Below, piece after piece: positions 8,412-17,051 of a DNA stretch of 64,000 nt. The notes beneath the pieces are model-generated. The model was given only the letters and a program-made list of their open reading frames with translations. It ran no database searches and was not told the origin of the DNA. This stretch comes from Microvirga sp. (GTDB lineage Bacteria; Pseudomonadota; Alphaproteobacteria; Rhizobiales; Beijerinckiaceae), in NCBI RefSeq assembly GCF_014699075.1, contig NZ_JACXAB010000007.1, positions 212,022 to 276,021 of the forward strand, read 5' to 3'. Numbering within the stretch: position 1 is the first letter of the stretch; each line of letters begins with the position of its first letter. The position numbers and the translations under genes were made by a program.

Positions 8412-9609
8412 GCCCGCCCCGCCGTGTCAGGTCGATGATCGCATCGAGGATGATGGCCGCGGCAAAGGACAGGGCCACCGTCGGAAGGGCCCCGAGCAGC
8501 ACGAGATCGATGGCCGTCTGGCCGATGCCCTGGAACACGAAGGTGCCGAACCCCCCTCCCCCGATCAGCGCGGCGATTGTCGCAAGCCCCAGGTTCTGGA
8601 CCAGCACGATGCGGATGCCCGCGAGAATCACGGGAAATGCGAGCGGCAACTCGATCTGCACCAGGCGCTGGCGCCGCGACAGGCCCATGCCGCGCGCGGC
8701 CTCGGTCACGTCGGCCGGCACCTGGCTCAACCCGGCCATCGTGTTGGCCACCACCGGCAGCAGGGAATAGAGAAACAGCGCAATGAAGGCCGGCGCCGCG
8801 CCGATGCCGCGGATGCCGAGCGCTGCGGCAAGCGGCACGTTTGCCGCCAGGTACCCGAGCGGCGCGATCAGGATGCCGAAGAGGGCAATGCTCGGGATCG
8901 TCTGCACGATGCTGAGCCCCTGCAGGAGGGCCGCCCGCAAAGCGGGAACCCGATGGCTTGCGAGGCCCAGAGGCAATCCCACGAGACAGGCGGCCCCCAT
9001 GGACCCGAAGGCGAGCCACAGATGCTGGCGCCCCTCGCGCCAGAAGCTCTCCGCCCGGTTCGCGTATTCCTTCATCAGGGAGAGATCGCTCCAAGCCCCC
9101 GACAGGAGCAGAAGCGCCAGCATGCCCGCCGCGATGCTCAAGGCCGCGAGCCTCCCCCAAGGCCCCAAACGCAGGCGCGTCAGCGCGTCGGCGGCCAGGA
9201 GCGCAAAGGCGAGAGCGAGAAGCCAGAAGCCGATGGCAGGCGACACGCGGGCGAATGTGTTGCCCACCGGTGTGACGAAACCCGCCGAGACGCCAACGGC
9301 GGGAAAGATCACGCACAATCCGAGGGAGGCTGCCGCCAGCCGGACGAGAGGCCTGTGCGCCAGTGCGGCGCAGAGCGCGACCCCAATCACGACGAGGATG
9401 GTGCCGACAGCGCCTGCCGGCGGCAAGGCGTCGAAAAGCAGGCGCCCTTCGCCCGAGACAATGCGGTTGGCCCGATACGTGACGAAGGGGCTTGCGACCA
9501 GCGCAAGGCCGATGAGCCCGGCGATGACGCTCCCGAGCCGGTCCAAGTGCAAGGTGGGGCGCAGGGTTGGCATGCCGGGCGCAGTGGTTCGGGAGGAGAT
9601 CGTATTCAC
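8398..9609 (-). CDS. yehY: Osmoprotectant ABC transporter permease, long YehY-like
   Basis: This 403-residue membrane protein has an N-terminal block of about five hydrophobic segments (residues 25-190) placed before a standard ABC permease domain. The EAA loop EAARGMGLSRRQRLVQIELP is present. The extra N-terminal membrane block and total length match E. coli YehY and separate it from the shorter partner. It would form a heterodimeric channel with the YehW-like protein. It lies 51 bases downstream of the binding-protein gene. Confidence 0.88.
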   Translation of the reverse strand: MNTISSRTTAPGMPTLRPTLHLDRLGSVIAGLIGLALVASPFVTYRANRIVSGEGRLLFDALPPAGAVGTILVVIGVALCAALAHRPLVRLAAASLGLCVIFPAVGVSAGFVTPVGNTFARVSPAIGFWLLALAFALLAADALTRLRLGPWGRLAALSIAAGMLALLLLSGAWSDLSLMKEYANRAESFWREGRQHLWLAFGSMGAACLVGLPLGLASHRVPALRAALLQGLSIVQTIPSIALFGILIAPLGYLAANVPLAAALGIRGIGAAPAFIALFLYSLLPVVANTMAGLSQVPADVTEAARGMGLSRRQRLVQIELPLAFPVILAGIRIVLVQNLGLATIAALIGGGGFGTFVFQGIGQTAIDLVLLGALPTVALSFAAAIILDAIIDLTRRGGHDRD

Positions 9610-9660
9610 AAAGCGTCCGGCTTTCGTCGCGCAACTCGTTCTTCAAATCGAGCCGTCAGA

Positions 9661-10575
9661 TCACTTCAAGAAACCCTTGGACTTCAGGTAATCCGTCGCC
9701 ACCGCCTTGGCCGGCTCGCCGCCGACCTGCACCCGGGCGTTCAGCCCCTGGAGGGTGGCCAAATCCAGGGAAGCGAAGACGGGTTTCAGGATCTCGGCGA
9801 TCTTCGGGTTCTCCTTCAGGGCCGCTTCGCGCACGACGGGAGCCGGAGCATAGACGGGCTGGACGCCCTTGTCGTCCGTCAGCACCACGAGACCCGAGGG
9901 GGCGATGCCGCCGTCGGTGCCGTAGACCATGGCGGCATTGGCCCCGTTGGTCTGCTCGGCCGCCGCCTTGATGGTGGCCGCCGTGTCGCCGCCGGACAGC
10001 ACGATGAGCTGCTCGGGCTTCATGCGGAAATCGTAGGTTTTCTGGAAGGCCGGCAGGGCGGCTTCCGAGTTCACGAACTCGGCCGAGGCTGCGAGCACCA
10101 CCTTGCCGCCCTTCGCGACCCACTGGCCGAAATCGGACATGGTCTTGAGCTTGTTGGCGTCGGCGACTTCCTTGCGTAGCGCAATGGCCCAGGTGTTGTT
10201 GGCCGGCGACGGATCGAGCCAGACGATCTTGTTGGCGTCATAATCGAGCTTCTTGGCGGTCTCGAAGCCCTTGGCGGCATCCTTCCAGACCGGATCGTCC
10301 GCCTTGTTGAAGAAGAAGCCCGCATTGCCGGTATATTCGGGGTAGATGTCGATCTCGCCTGCGGTGAGGGCCTTGCGCACCACCGGGGTTGCCCCGAGCT
10401 GGATCCGGTCCTGGGTCTTGATGCCGTTGGCGTCGAGGGCGAGCAGGATGATGTTGCCGAGAACGGAGCCTTCCGTGTCGATCTTGGACGAGACGACCAC
10501 ATCGGCCCTGGCAGCACCCATCGCCGCCAGCCCGAGGGCAACAGCAAACACCGCCGGCTTGAGGATGGACTTCAT
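9661..10575 (-). CDS. osmF: Osmoprotectant periplasmic substrate-binding protein, OsmF/YehZ-like
   Basis: The 304-residue protein begins with a signal peptide, MKSILKPAVFAVALGLAAMG, cleaved near ARA/D. The mature part has the OpuAC-type quaternary-amine binding fold, with the family landmarks SSKIDTEGSVLGNII and DIYPEYTGNAGFF and the AAMVYGTDG stretch. The start at 10575 is preceded by a GGGGG ribosome-binding stretch; a longer frame upstream to 10689 lacks a signal peptide and is rejected. It is the first gene of the minus-strand string, so the promoter for the transporter and possibly the light-sensing genes should lie between 10576 and about 10690. A paralogue sits at 15311-16258. Confidence 0.9.
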   Translation of the reverse strand: MKSILKPAVFAVALGLAAMGAARADVVVSSKIDTEGSVLGNIILLALDANGIKTQDRIQLGATPVVRKALTAGEIDIYPEYTGNAGFFFNKADDPVWKDAAKGFETAKKLDYDANKIVWLDPSPANNTWAIALRKEVADANKLKTMSDFGQWVAKGGKVVLAASAEFVNSEAALPAFQKTYDFRMKPEQLIVLSGGDTAATIKAAAEQTNGANAAMVYGTDGGIAPSGLVVLTDDKGVQPVYAPAPVVREAALKENPKIAEILKPVFASLDLATLQGLNARVQVGGEPAKAVATDYLKSKGFLK

Positions 10576-10683
10576 GGGAACCCCCTTAATCTGACCTTGC
10601 CCTGCTGTTTTTAGGACAGTCCGGCGATTTAGGCAGAGGGGGCGCCAAGAAGACTTGGGCCGGAGGTTAAAAACTTCGTGTTG

Positions 10684-10725
10684 CCACAAAAGATCCCGCC
10701 GAAGGAACTTTCATCCTCCGGCGGG
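10684..10725 (-). terminator. Intrinsic terminator after the DUF4170 gene
   Basis: On the minus strand CCCGCCG (10725-10719) pairs with CGGCGGG (10701-10695). Inner AGGA/TCCT pairs extend the stem, and CTTTTG follows. It lies directly after the DUF4170 stop and would isolate it from the osmF operon. Confidence 0.65.
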
Positions 10726-10753
10726 GCGACCTTCAGTGTCTCAAGGGCCTCTT

Positions 10754-10963
10754 TTAGGCACTGAGGGTCGACGGAGGCTCCTGGGCGATGGTGAACCGGA
10801 CCTGGGCCTGCGGCCGGTGATCCTCGGAGAGCGTGCGCCAGGTACGCTCGGCCTCCGTGCGGCTCTCGAAGGGCCCGACGACCCGTTCGGTGCCCTGAAC
10901 AATTCTCTCGCAATCGCAGGAGGTATACTCGCCGCCGACGACCCAGAAACGTGAATTGCTCAT
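10754..10963 (-). CDS. DUF4170 domain protein
   Basis: This 69-residue soluble protein carries the compact pattern FWVVGGEYTS...GTERVVGPFESRTEAERTW...VRFTIAQE, which matches the alphaproteobacterial DUF4170 family. Its function is not known. It lies 44 bases downstream of the aceA stop on the same strand and may be read through from aceA; an intrinsic terminator follows it. There is no signal peptide or membrane segment. Confidence 0.75.
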   Translation of the reverse strand: MSNSRFWVVGGEYTSCDCERIVQGTERVVGPFESRTEAERTWRTLSEDHRPQAQVRFTIAQEPPSTLSA

Positions 10964-11007
10964 TGTCTATCTCCATTGCTGAAAGGGGTTTGAGTTTTTA
11001 TCGAGAA

Positions 11008-12327
11008 TCACTCGGCCGCCTGGAGCTTGGTCGAGGATTGGAACTGGGCGGTCTCGGTCGACTCGGCCATGGCGGTCGTGGAGGACTTGCCGCCGGTGAT
11101 CACCACCGAGACCTTGTCGAAGTAACCGGTGCCGACCTCGCGCTGGTGACGGGTGGCGGTGTAGCCGCTCGTCTCGGCGGCAAACTCGGCCGCCTGCAGC
11201 TCGGAATAGGCCCCCATGCCGCGGTCGCGGTAGCCGCTCGCCAGGTCGAACATGCCGTAGTTGAGCTGGTGGAAGCCGGCGAGCGTCACGAACTGGAACT
11301 TGTACCCCATGGCGCCGAGCTCGCGCTGGAACTTGGCGATGGTGGCGTCATCCAGCTTCTTCTTCCAGTTGAAGGACGGCGAGCAGTTGTAAGCCAGGAG
11401 CTTGCCCGGATAGCGCTTGTGGATCGCCTCCGCGAACTTGCGGGCATCGTCGAGATCCGGGTGCGAGGTTTCCCACCACAGGAGATCGGCAAGCTCCGCA
11501 TAGGCGAGGCCGCGGGCGATGCAGTGGTCGAGGCCGGTGCCGTCCTTCAGGCGGTAGAAGCCTTCCGGCGTGCGGCTGTCGGGCTCGATGAAGGGCCTGT
11601 CGCGCTCGTCCACGTCCGAGGTGATGAGCTTGGCGGATTCCGCGTCCGTGCGGGCCATGATCAGGGTCGAGGTGCCCATCACGTCGGCGGCGAGCCGTGC
11701 GGCGATCAGGTTGCGCTCATGGGCGGAGGTCGGGATCAGCACCTTGCCGCCGAGATGGCCGCATTTCTTTTCCGAGGCGAGCTGGTCCTCGAAATGCACG
11801 CCCGCAGCACCGGCCTCGATATAGGCCTTCATGATCTCGAAGGTATTGAGCGGGCCGCCGAAGCCGGCCTCGGCATCGGCCACGATCGGCAGGAACCAGT
11901 CGCGCTGGGCGCCGCCTTCCGCGTGCTCGATCTGGTCGGCGCGCTGGAACGTGCGGTTGATGCGGCGGCACAGCTCGGGGCCGGAATTGGCCGGGTAGAG
12001 CGACTGGTCGGGATACATGGCGCCGGCGACATTCGAGTCGGCGGCCACCTGCCAGCCGGAGAGATAGATCGCCTCAAGCCCGGCCCGGGCCATCTGCATG
12101 GCCTGGTTGCCGGTCATGGCGCCGAGCGAATGAACGTAGGGACGCTCGTGCAGCAGCTGCCACAGCTTCTGCGCGCCGCGCTCGGCAAGGGTGTGGGCGA
12201 TGGGGAAGGAGCCACGCAGGCGGAGCACGTCCTCGGCCGTGTAGGGCCGGCTCACACCGTCGAAGCGGCCCTCGGGAGCGGAGGGGGTCAGATCGTGCAG
12301 CGAACCCGGGGGCGTTTGGGCGGTCAT
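11008..12327 (-). CDS. aceA: Isocitrate lyase
   Basis: The 439-residue enzyme carries the catalytic signature KKCGH (187-191, with nucleophilic Cys189) and metal/substrate motifs such as [10 protein letters not shown]. It splits isocitrate into glyoxylate and succinate, the first step of the glyoxylate shunt, and is needed for growth on acetate and fatty acids. The length fits the 430-residue class I family. It faces the ScfR-type regulator gene across 188 bases holding several TGTAAA-type half sites, so it is probably controlled by that regulator. Acetyl-CoA synthetase at 37.2 kb would feed the same pathway. Confidence 0.97.
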   Translation of the reverse strand: MTAQTPPGSLHDLTPSAPEGRFDGVSRPYTAEDVLRLRGSFPIAHTLAERGAQKLWQLLHERPYVHSLGAMTGNQAMQMARAGLEAIYLSGWQVAADSNVAGAMYPDQSLYPANSGPELCRRINRTFQRADQIEHAEGGAQRDWFLPIVADAEAGFGGPLNTFEIMKAYIEAGAAGVHFEDQLASEKKCGHLGGKVLIPTSAHERNLIAARLAADVMGTSTLIMARTDAESAKLITSDVDERDRPFIEPDSRTPEGFYRLKDGTGLDHCIARGLAYAELADLLWWETSHPDLDDARKFAEAIHKRYPGKLLAYNCSPSFNWKKKLDDATIAKFQRELGAMGYKFQFVTLAGFHQLNYGMFDLASGYRDRGMGAYSELQAAEFAAETSGYTATRHQREVGTGYFDKVSVVITGGKSSTTAMAESTETAQFQSSTKLQAAE

Positions 12328-12341
12328 GCCTTATCCTTCTG

Positions 12342-12495
12342 TTTACATTCCTTGACAAAACCCGCCTGCAGGCCAGTATTGATGCAATGCAGCAGGGCTC
12401 GTTCCTCTAATAATCCTTGAAGAAGCTTTTGTTTCAACGATGGAATTCCGAAGAAAAGTCGCCCTGTAAAGCTATGACAAACCACCTCGTGTAAA
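12342..12495. promoter_or_regulatory. TGTAAA half-site cluster in the aceA/scfR divergent region
   Basis: The 188-base gap between the two divergent genes has isolated half sites TTTACA at 12342-12347, and TGTAAA at 12465-12470 and 12490-12495, in addition to the full palindrome at 12497-12514. The block is strikingly AT-rich compared with its flanks. Repeated half sites on both sides of the gap suggest that one regulator controls both promoters. This is an inference from sequence symmetry. Confidence 0.45.
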
Positions 12496-12496
12496 G

Positions 12497-12514
12497 TTGT
12501 AAAAAGATTTACAA
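12497..12514. promoter_or_regulatory. Palindromic operator TTGTAAA-N4-TTTACAA
   Basis: A perfect 7-4-7 inverted repeat ends one base before the ATG of the regulator gene at 12516. Protein bound here would cover the ribosome-binding/start region or the promoter, so autoregulation by the XRE-family protein is likely. The regulator-operator assignment is inferred from position. Confidence 0.6.
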
Positions 12515-12515
12515 T

Positions 12516-13949
12516 ATGGATGAGAGCAGAAAGCTTTTCGTCGGCCCCCGCCTGAAGCGTCTGCGGCGGGACCTCAACCTGAGCCAGTCCCGGATGGCCG
12601 AGGAGCTCGGGCTTTCGCCGAGCTACCTAAACCTGATGGAGCGCAACCAGCGCCCGATCACCGCACAGGTGCTCATCCGCCTCGCCCATGCCTATCAGCT
12701 CGACCCGCGCGAGTTCGCCAGCGACGATCACGGACGCACGGTCACGGAGCTGGAGGAGGTTTTTGCCGATCCGCTGTTTCGCTCAACCCCGGTAGCCCGG
12801 CTCGAGCTGCGCGAGACCGTGGAGAGCGCCCCGTCCCTGGTGGACGCCATCAACCGACTCTATCGGGCTTATCAGGCCATGCGCGGGGCCAGGGAGGCGG
12901 TGATGCCCAACCTCAGCGACCGCGACCGCGCCGAGGATGCGGCCCAGGTCGATCCGGTCGACCGGGTGCGGGAGCTGATCCACGAGGCCAAGAACCATTT
13001 TCCGGAGCTGGATGAGGCCGCCGAAGCCCTCGCGTCGGAACTCGCATCGAGCTGCCACGATCTCTTCTTCGCCATCGGGGAGCGCCTGCACGCCAGGCAC
13101 GGCATTCGGGTGCGCGTGATGCCCGTCGACGTGATGCCGGACAGCCTTCGCCGCTACGACCATCACCGCCGCCAGCTTCTGATTTCGGAACTGGTGGACC
13201 CCTCCGGCAGAACCTTCCAGGCCGCCTACCAACTGGCCTTCACCGAGATGCGCGAGACCATCGACGCACTGGCCGCCCGCCTGGAGCCGGTGGACGGTCC
13301 GGCGCAGCGCCTGCTCCGGGTGTCGTTCGGCAACTACTTCGCCGGCGCGCTGATGATGCCCTATGGCCGGTTCCATGCGGCAGCGGAAGCTTTGGGCTAC
13401 GACGTGGAGGTGCTGGGCGCCCGCTTCGGCGCCAGCTTCGAGCAGGTGGCGCACCGCCTCACGACCCTGGCCCGCCCCGGCGCGCGGGGCATCCCGTTCT
13501 TCCTGGTGCGGGTGGACTCGGCCGGCAACGTATCGAAGCGCTTCTCGTCCGGCCGCTTCCCGTTCTCGCAGTTCGGCGGCACCTGCCCGCTCTGGAACCT
13601 GCACTCCACCTTCCGCACGCCCGGCCAAGTGGCGACGCAAATCGTCGAGCTGCCGGATTCATCCCGCTGGTTCTCTGTCGCCTGCGCGGTGAAGCGCGCT
13701 TTCAAGCCGTGGGGAACGCCTGATCCGCAATTCGTGGTCGGCCTCGGTTGCGAGCTGAAATACGCCCATCGCCTCGTCTATGCCCGCGGCCTCGATCCGG
13801 CCTCCACCGAGGCCACGCCCATCGGCATCAACTGCCGCCTGTGCGAGCGGGTCGCCTGCCCGCAGCGCGCCGCGCCTCCGCTGATGCATGCGCTCATCGT
13901 CGACGAAATGCGGCGCGGCGTCTCGCCGTTCGAGTTCGACGCGACGTAA
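12516..13949 (+). CDS. ScfR/RamB-type XRE regulator of acetate/short-chain acyl metabolism
   Basis: The 477-residue regulator has an N-terminal XRE helix-turn-helix (MAEELGLSPSYLNLMERNQR, residues about 25-45), an ImmA/IrrE-like central part and a C-terminal DUF2083 region ending with the cysteine-rich motif CRLCERVACPQR. DUF2083 proteins include ScfR-type regulators, which sense short-chain acyl-CoA compounds; actinobacterial RamB, which controls isocitrate lyase, is a relative. Its divergent position against aceA makes it the likely controller of the glyoxylate shunt. The start at 12516 follows the operator palindrome directly, leaving almost no space for a classical ribosome-binding site. 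Confidence 0.88.
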   Translation: MDESRKLFVGPRLKRLRRDLNLSQSRMAEELGLSPSYLNLMERNQRPITAQVLIRLAHAYQLDPREFASDDHGRTVTELEEVFADPLFRSTPVARLELRETVESAPSLVDAINRLYRAYQAMRGAREAVMPNLSDRDRAEDAAQVDPVDRVRELIHEAKNHFPELDEAAEALASELASSCHDLFFAIGERLHARHGIRVRVMPVDVMPDSLRRYDHHRRQLLISELVDPSGRTFQAAYQLAFTEMRETIDALAARLEPVDGPAQRLLRVSFGNYFAGALMMPYGRFHAAAEALGYDVEVLGARFGASFEQVAHRLTTLARPGARGIPFFLVRVDSAGNVSKRFSSGRFPFSQFGGTCPLWNLHSTFRTPGQVATQIVELPDSSRWFSVACAVKRAFKPWGTPDPQFVVGLGCELKYAHRLVYARGLDPASTEATPIGINCRLCERVACPQRAAPPLMHALIVDEMRRGVSPFEFDAT

Positions 13950-13961
13950 AACCGGAGCGCC

Positions 13962-14474
13962 TCAGGCCGGGCGGTTATGACGGTAAAAGGCGTTGGAAAT
14001 GCCGTCGACATCCCTGATGCCGGTGAACGACATGCCGACCTTTTCGAGCACGCGGCGGGAGGCTGTATGCTCGGCCACGGCAAACCCGATAACGTGGTCG
14101 ATGGGCTTGGCGTTGTAGATCCAATCCAGCAGCGCACAGGCCGCCTCGGTCGCATAACCCTGACCCCAGAGGGCGCGTTTGAAGCTGTAGCCGAGTTCGA
14201 GTTCACCGGTTTCCGGAAACCATCCGAAGCCGGCGCGGCCGAGGAACGTTCCCTGCTGGTCGGTGACCTTGAACTTGGTCCAACCGTGGGCGGCATAATC
14301 GGCCCGGAAGCCTTCGAACTTGGCCCGGAGATACGCTTCGTCCCAAGGCGGATCGCCCATCTCAAGAAAGTGCTGCACGTCAGGATCGCCGTGAAGCGAT
14401 GCGAACAGCGGAAAGTCCTCGGCTTCCCAAGGCTGAAAACACAAACGTTCGCTGACCAGGAGGGGAGGCTTCAT
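13962..14474 (-). CDS. GNAT family acetyltransferase (RimJ/RimL type)
   Basis: This 170-residue protein starts MKPPLLVSERLCFQPW and carries the GNAT acetyl-CoA binding region ALWGQGYATEAACALLDW, followed by ASRRVLEKVGM near the C-terminus. Such enzymes move an acetyl group from acetyl-CoA to an amine, commonly an N-terminus or small molecule; the substrate is unknown. It is convergent with the ScfR gene (12 bases apart) and lies 9 bases downstream of the glutamine amidotransferase gene, so the two minus-strand genes may be one unit. Confidence 0.88.
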   Translation of the reverse strand: MKPPLLVSERLCFQPWEAEDFPLFASLHGDPDVQHFLEMGDPPWDEAYLRAKFEGFRADYAAHGWTKFKVTDQQGTFLGRAGFGWFPETGELELGYSFKRALWGQGYATEAACALLDWIYNAKPIDHVIGFAVAEHTASRRVLEKVGMSFTGIRDVDGISNAFYRHNRPA

Positions 14475-14483
14475 CGGCGGCTC

Positions 14484-15206
14484 TTACTGCGTCTCATCGA
14501 GCCAGTGGTCCAGGAACCGTTCGAGCCAGCGGGACACATGCGGATCATGCTGGAAGCGCCCTTCGAGCTGGCGCACCCGATCCTGGGCGCCGGGCATCTT
14601 GAGGCGCTCCTCGGCAACGACCGTCCAGCGGCAGAGCATGGCATGCGTCACCTCTGGGTGGAACTGGAGGCCGAACGCCCGCTCGCCCACCCGGATCGCC
14701 TGGGTGGGGAAGTCGTCGCCGGTGGCAAGCGTCTCGGCGCCCGAGGGGCAATCGAAACCCTCCCGGTGCCAGTGATAGACATGGCTCGGCCACGGCACGC
14801 CCCAAGCGGTGCTCAGGGCCTCGCCGGCCTTTGTGGGCAGGAGCGGGTAATAGCCGATCTCGGCCCGGCCTTCCGGATGTGCCCAGACGCCGGCGCCCAG
14901 GTGCTTGGCCATCATCTGCGCGCCGAGGCAGAGGCCGAGATAGGGCTTGTTCTCCTTGAGCGGCACCGCGATCCAGTCGATCTCCTGCTTGATGAAATCA
15001 TCCGGATCGTTGGCGCTCATCGGGCCACCGAAGATGACGGCGCCGGCATGCGCGGCGAGGGTCTCCGGCAGCGGATCGCCGAACCGGGGACGGCGGATGT
15101 CGAGAGGATAACCGCGCTCCAGGAGCAGGCGTCCGACCCGGCCGGGGGTCGAATGCTCCTGATGCAGGACGATGAGGATCGGTGCCCTGGATCGCCGCCT
15201 AGGCAT
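14484..15206 (-). CDS. Class I glutamine amidotransferase (stand-alone)
   Basis: The 240-residue protein has the nucleophile elbow LGLCLGAQM (Cys93) and the His-Glu pair in LQFHPEVTH, so the triad of class I glutamine amidotransferases is complete. The oxyanion/glycine stretch VIFGGPMSAND also fits. There is no fused synthetase domain. Stand-alone members of this group include GMP-synthase-like proteins and gamma-glutamyl-compound hydrolases. It sits between an acetyltransferase and an orphan OsmF-like binding protein. The acceptor is not known. Confidence 0.88.
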   Translation of the reverse strand: MPRRRSRAPILIVLHQEHSTPGRVGRLLLERGYPLDIRRPRFGDPLPETLAAHAGAVIFGGPMSANDPDDFIKQEIDWIAVPLKENKPYLGLCLGAQMMAKHLGAGVWAHPEGRAEIGYYPLLPTKAGEALSTAWGVPWPSHVYHWHREGFDCPSGAETLATGDDFPTQAIRVGERAFGLQFHPEVTHAMLCRWTVVAEERLKMPGAQDRVRQLEGRFQHDPHVSRWLERFLDHWLDETQ

Positions 15207-15310
15207 GATTGCGGCTCCAGGCAGACGTGGGAGAATGGACGGGGAGACGCGAAAACATCGTCAGATTATTCAGGACAAGCCTTGCCCTCCGCAAGAGGGC
15301 ACACGAGCAC

Positions 15311-16258
15311 CTACCCTCCTGGACGATGGTGAAGCTGGTTCAGGTAGCGCTCGGCCACATCCCGCGCCGGCCGTTCGTCCACCACGATCTCCGCATTAAG
15401 AGCCTGTAGCTTGGCCGTGCTGAGTGAGGCGAAGACTCCCGACAGGGCCTTCGAGATTCTGGGAAAGCGCTCCAGCGCCTCGGTTCGCACGGCCGGGGCA
15501 GGCTCGTAGACGATCTGCGCCCCCTTCGTGTCCTTCATGACCACGAGGTCGAGGGTCGCGATGGCGCCGTCGGTGCCATAGACCATGGCGGCGTTCACGC
15601 CGCCGATGCTCTGCGCCGCCGCGCGCATGGTGGTCATGGTGTTGCCGGTAGGCTGAACGGCGATCCTGTCCCGCGGAAAGCGGAAGCCGTAGGTTGTCTC
15701 GAAGGAGGCGAGCGCCGCCGGGCTCTCGACGAATTCGGTGGAGGCCGCCAGCCGCAGGTTCATGGATGTCCTGACGGCTTGGGCGAAATCGTCCATGGTC
15801 GTGAGATTGGAGCGGCGGGCGAGATCGCCCCTCACGGCAATCAGCCAGGTGTTGTTGGCGGGAGCCCGCTCGAGCCAGGCGAGCCGGTGCCGCTCTGCAT
15901 CCAGGCGCTTCACCAGCTCATAGGCCGAGGCCGGCGCCCTCCAGGCCGGTTCGCTTTCGAGGCCATGGAAGAATGCCCCGTTGCCCGTGTATTCGGGATA
16001 GATGTCGATGTCCCCCTGAAGGATCGCCTTGCGGACCTGCTGGGTCGGTCCGAGCTGAAGGCGGGTCTCCACGGGGATCCCCTCCCGTTCCAGCACAAGG
16101 GCGATCATGCTGCCCAGCAGGGCTCCTTCGGTATCGGCCTTGGAGGCGACCACGATGGGATGCCCGTGAGCAAGGCCTGGGGTGCTCGACAGCGCCACAA
16201 GAATGCCGAGCGGGGCAAGAAGCCGAAAAACCCTGGAAACTCTGATTTTTCCTATCAC
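15311..16258 (-). CDS. Orphan OsmF-like periplasmic substrate-binding protein
   Basis: The 315-residue protein has a signal peptide (residues about 1-30) and the same OpuAC-type fold as the protein at 9661-10575. Shared landmarks are ASKADTEGALLGSMI, DIYPEYTGNGAFF, NNTWLIAVRG and AAMVYGTDG. No permease or ATPase gene adjoins it, so it probably delivers ligand to the YehWXY-type transporter encoded 6 kb away or is a duplicated receptor of different specificity. The nearest gene downstream on the same strand is the glutamine amidotransferase, 104 bases away. Confidence 0.85.
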   Translation of the reverse strand: MIGKIRVSRVFRLLAPLGILVALSSTPGLAHGHPIVVASKADTEGALLGSMIALVLEREGIPVETRLQLGPTQQVRKAILQGDIDIYPEYTGNGAFFHGLESEPAWRAPASAYELVKRLDAERHRLAWLERAPANNTWLIAVRGDLARRSNLTTMDDFAQAVRTSMNLRLAASTEFVESPAALASFETTYGFRFPRDRIAVQPTGNTMTTMRAAAQSIGGVNAAMVYGTDGAIATLDLVVMKDTKGAQIVYEPAPAVRTEALERFPRISKALSGVFASLSTAKLQALNAEIVVDERPARDVAERYLNQLHHRPGG

Positions 16259-16504
16259 GTCAGCCGATCACGTTAAAAGGTCTAGGATCTGGAAATGGCG
16301 CTGTCTGGCCCTAGGATCCTGTTCTATAATGATATCATGGATCAGGGCAGTTCTAGGCCCTTTTGCATGGAGACGCAAAAGTGATAGAAGCGTCTGAGTC
16401 CTAAGGCTTGAAGTCCGAAAAATCCAGGGCATGTGTCCCGTGGTCTGGAGAACAATCTACCAGCGCCTTGCCTGAAAGAAAGCAAAACCGTGACCGATAG
16501 CGTA

Positions 16505-16879
16505 ATGAGCGACGGCGATCTCAATGGCCTGCGAATCCTTGTTGTCGAGGATGAGGCTGCGATTTCCCTGCTGCTGGAAGACATGCTTCTCGATTTCGGC
16601 TGCGAGGTGATCGGTCCGGCGGCACGGCTGTCCGCAGCCCTCGAGGTCGTCTCCCGCGAGCAGGTCGACCTGGCCATTCTCGATGTGAATGTGGCGGGCG
16701 AACCGATCTATCCGGTAGCCGAAGCCCTGGCGCAGCGCTCGATTCCGTTCGTGTTCTCCACCGGCTACGGCAGCGCCGGCATCCGCGACACCTTCCGCGA
16801 CCGCCCGGTTCTGCAAAAGCCTTTTGCCCAGCACGACCTGAAGCAGAAGCTTCTCATGGCCCGGACCAAGATCGCCTGA
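16505..16879 (+). CDS. Single-domain response regulator, FAT-GUY-like
   Basis: This receiver-only protein has the acidic pocket VVEDEAA, the phospho-acceptor Asp in LAILDVNVAG and the switch Lys in LQKPFAQHDL. The segment IPFVFSTGYG matches the PFxFATGY pattern of FAT-GUY regulators, which accept phosphate from HWE/HisKA_2 kinases and tune the general stress response in other alphaproteobacteria. I used the ATG at 16505 (124 residues); in-frame GTG starts at 16433 (preceded by AGGGC) and 16490 are also possible. A TATAAT box at 16325-16330 may be its promoter. It is a candidate partner of the kinases at 252-3453. Confidence 0.87.
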   Translation: MSDGDLNGLRILVVEDEAAISLLLEDMLLDFGCEVIGPAARLSAALEVVSREQVDLAILDVNVAGEPIYPVAEALAQRSIPFVFSTGYGSAGIRDTFRDRPVLQKPFAQHDLKQKLLMARTKIA

Positions 16880-17051
16880 TTGTTGCGGTTTCCTGTAAGG
16901 TCATGGGTGTATCTGTGGCCTATATGCCGCAATGATTTACCCTGTGTCCTAAAACACACCGGATGAGGTGTGAATCGGCTTTGATCCAAATTTCTTGCTG
17001 CTAAGCTCAGGTAACGTTAGAGCAGGTAGCCTCTGATCAAGCTGGTTCGTC

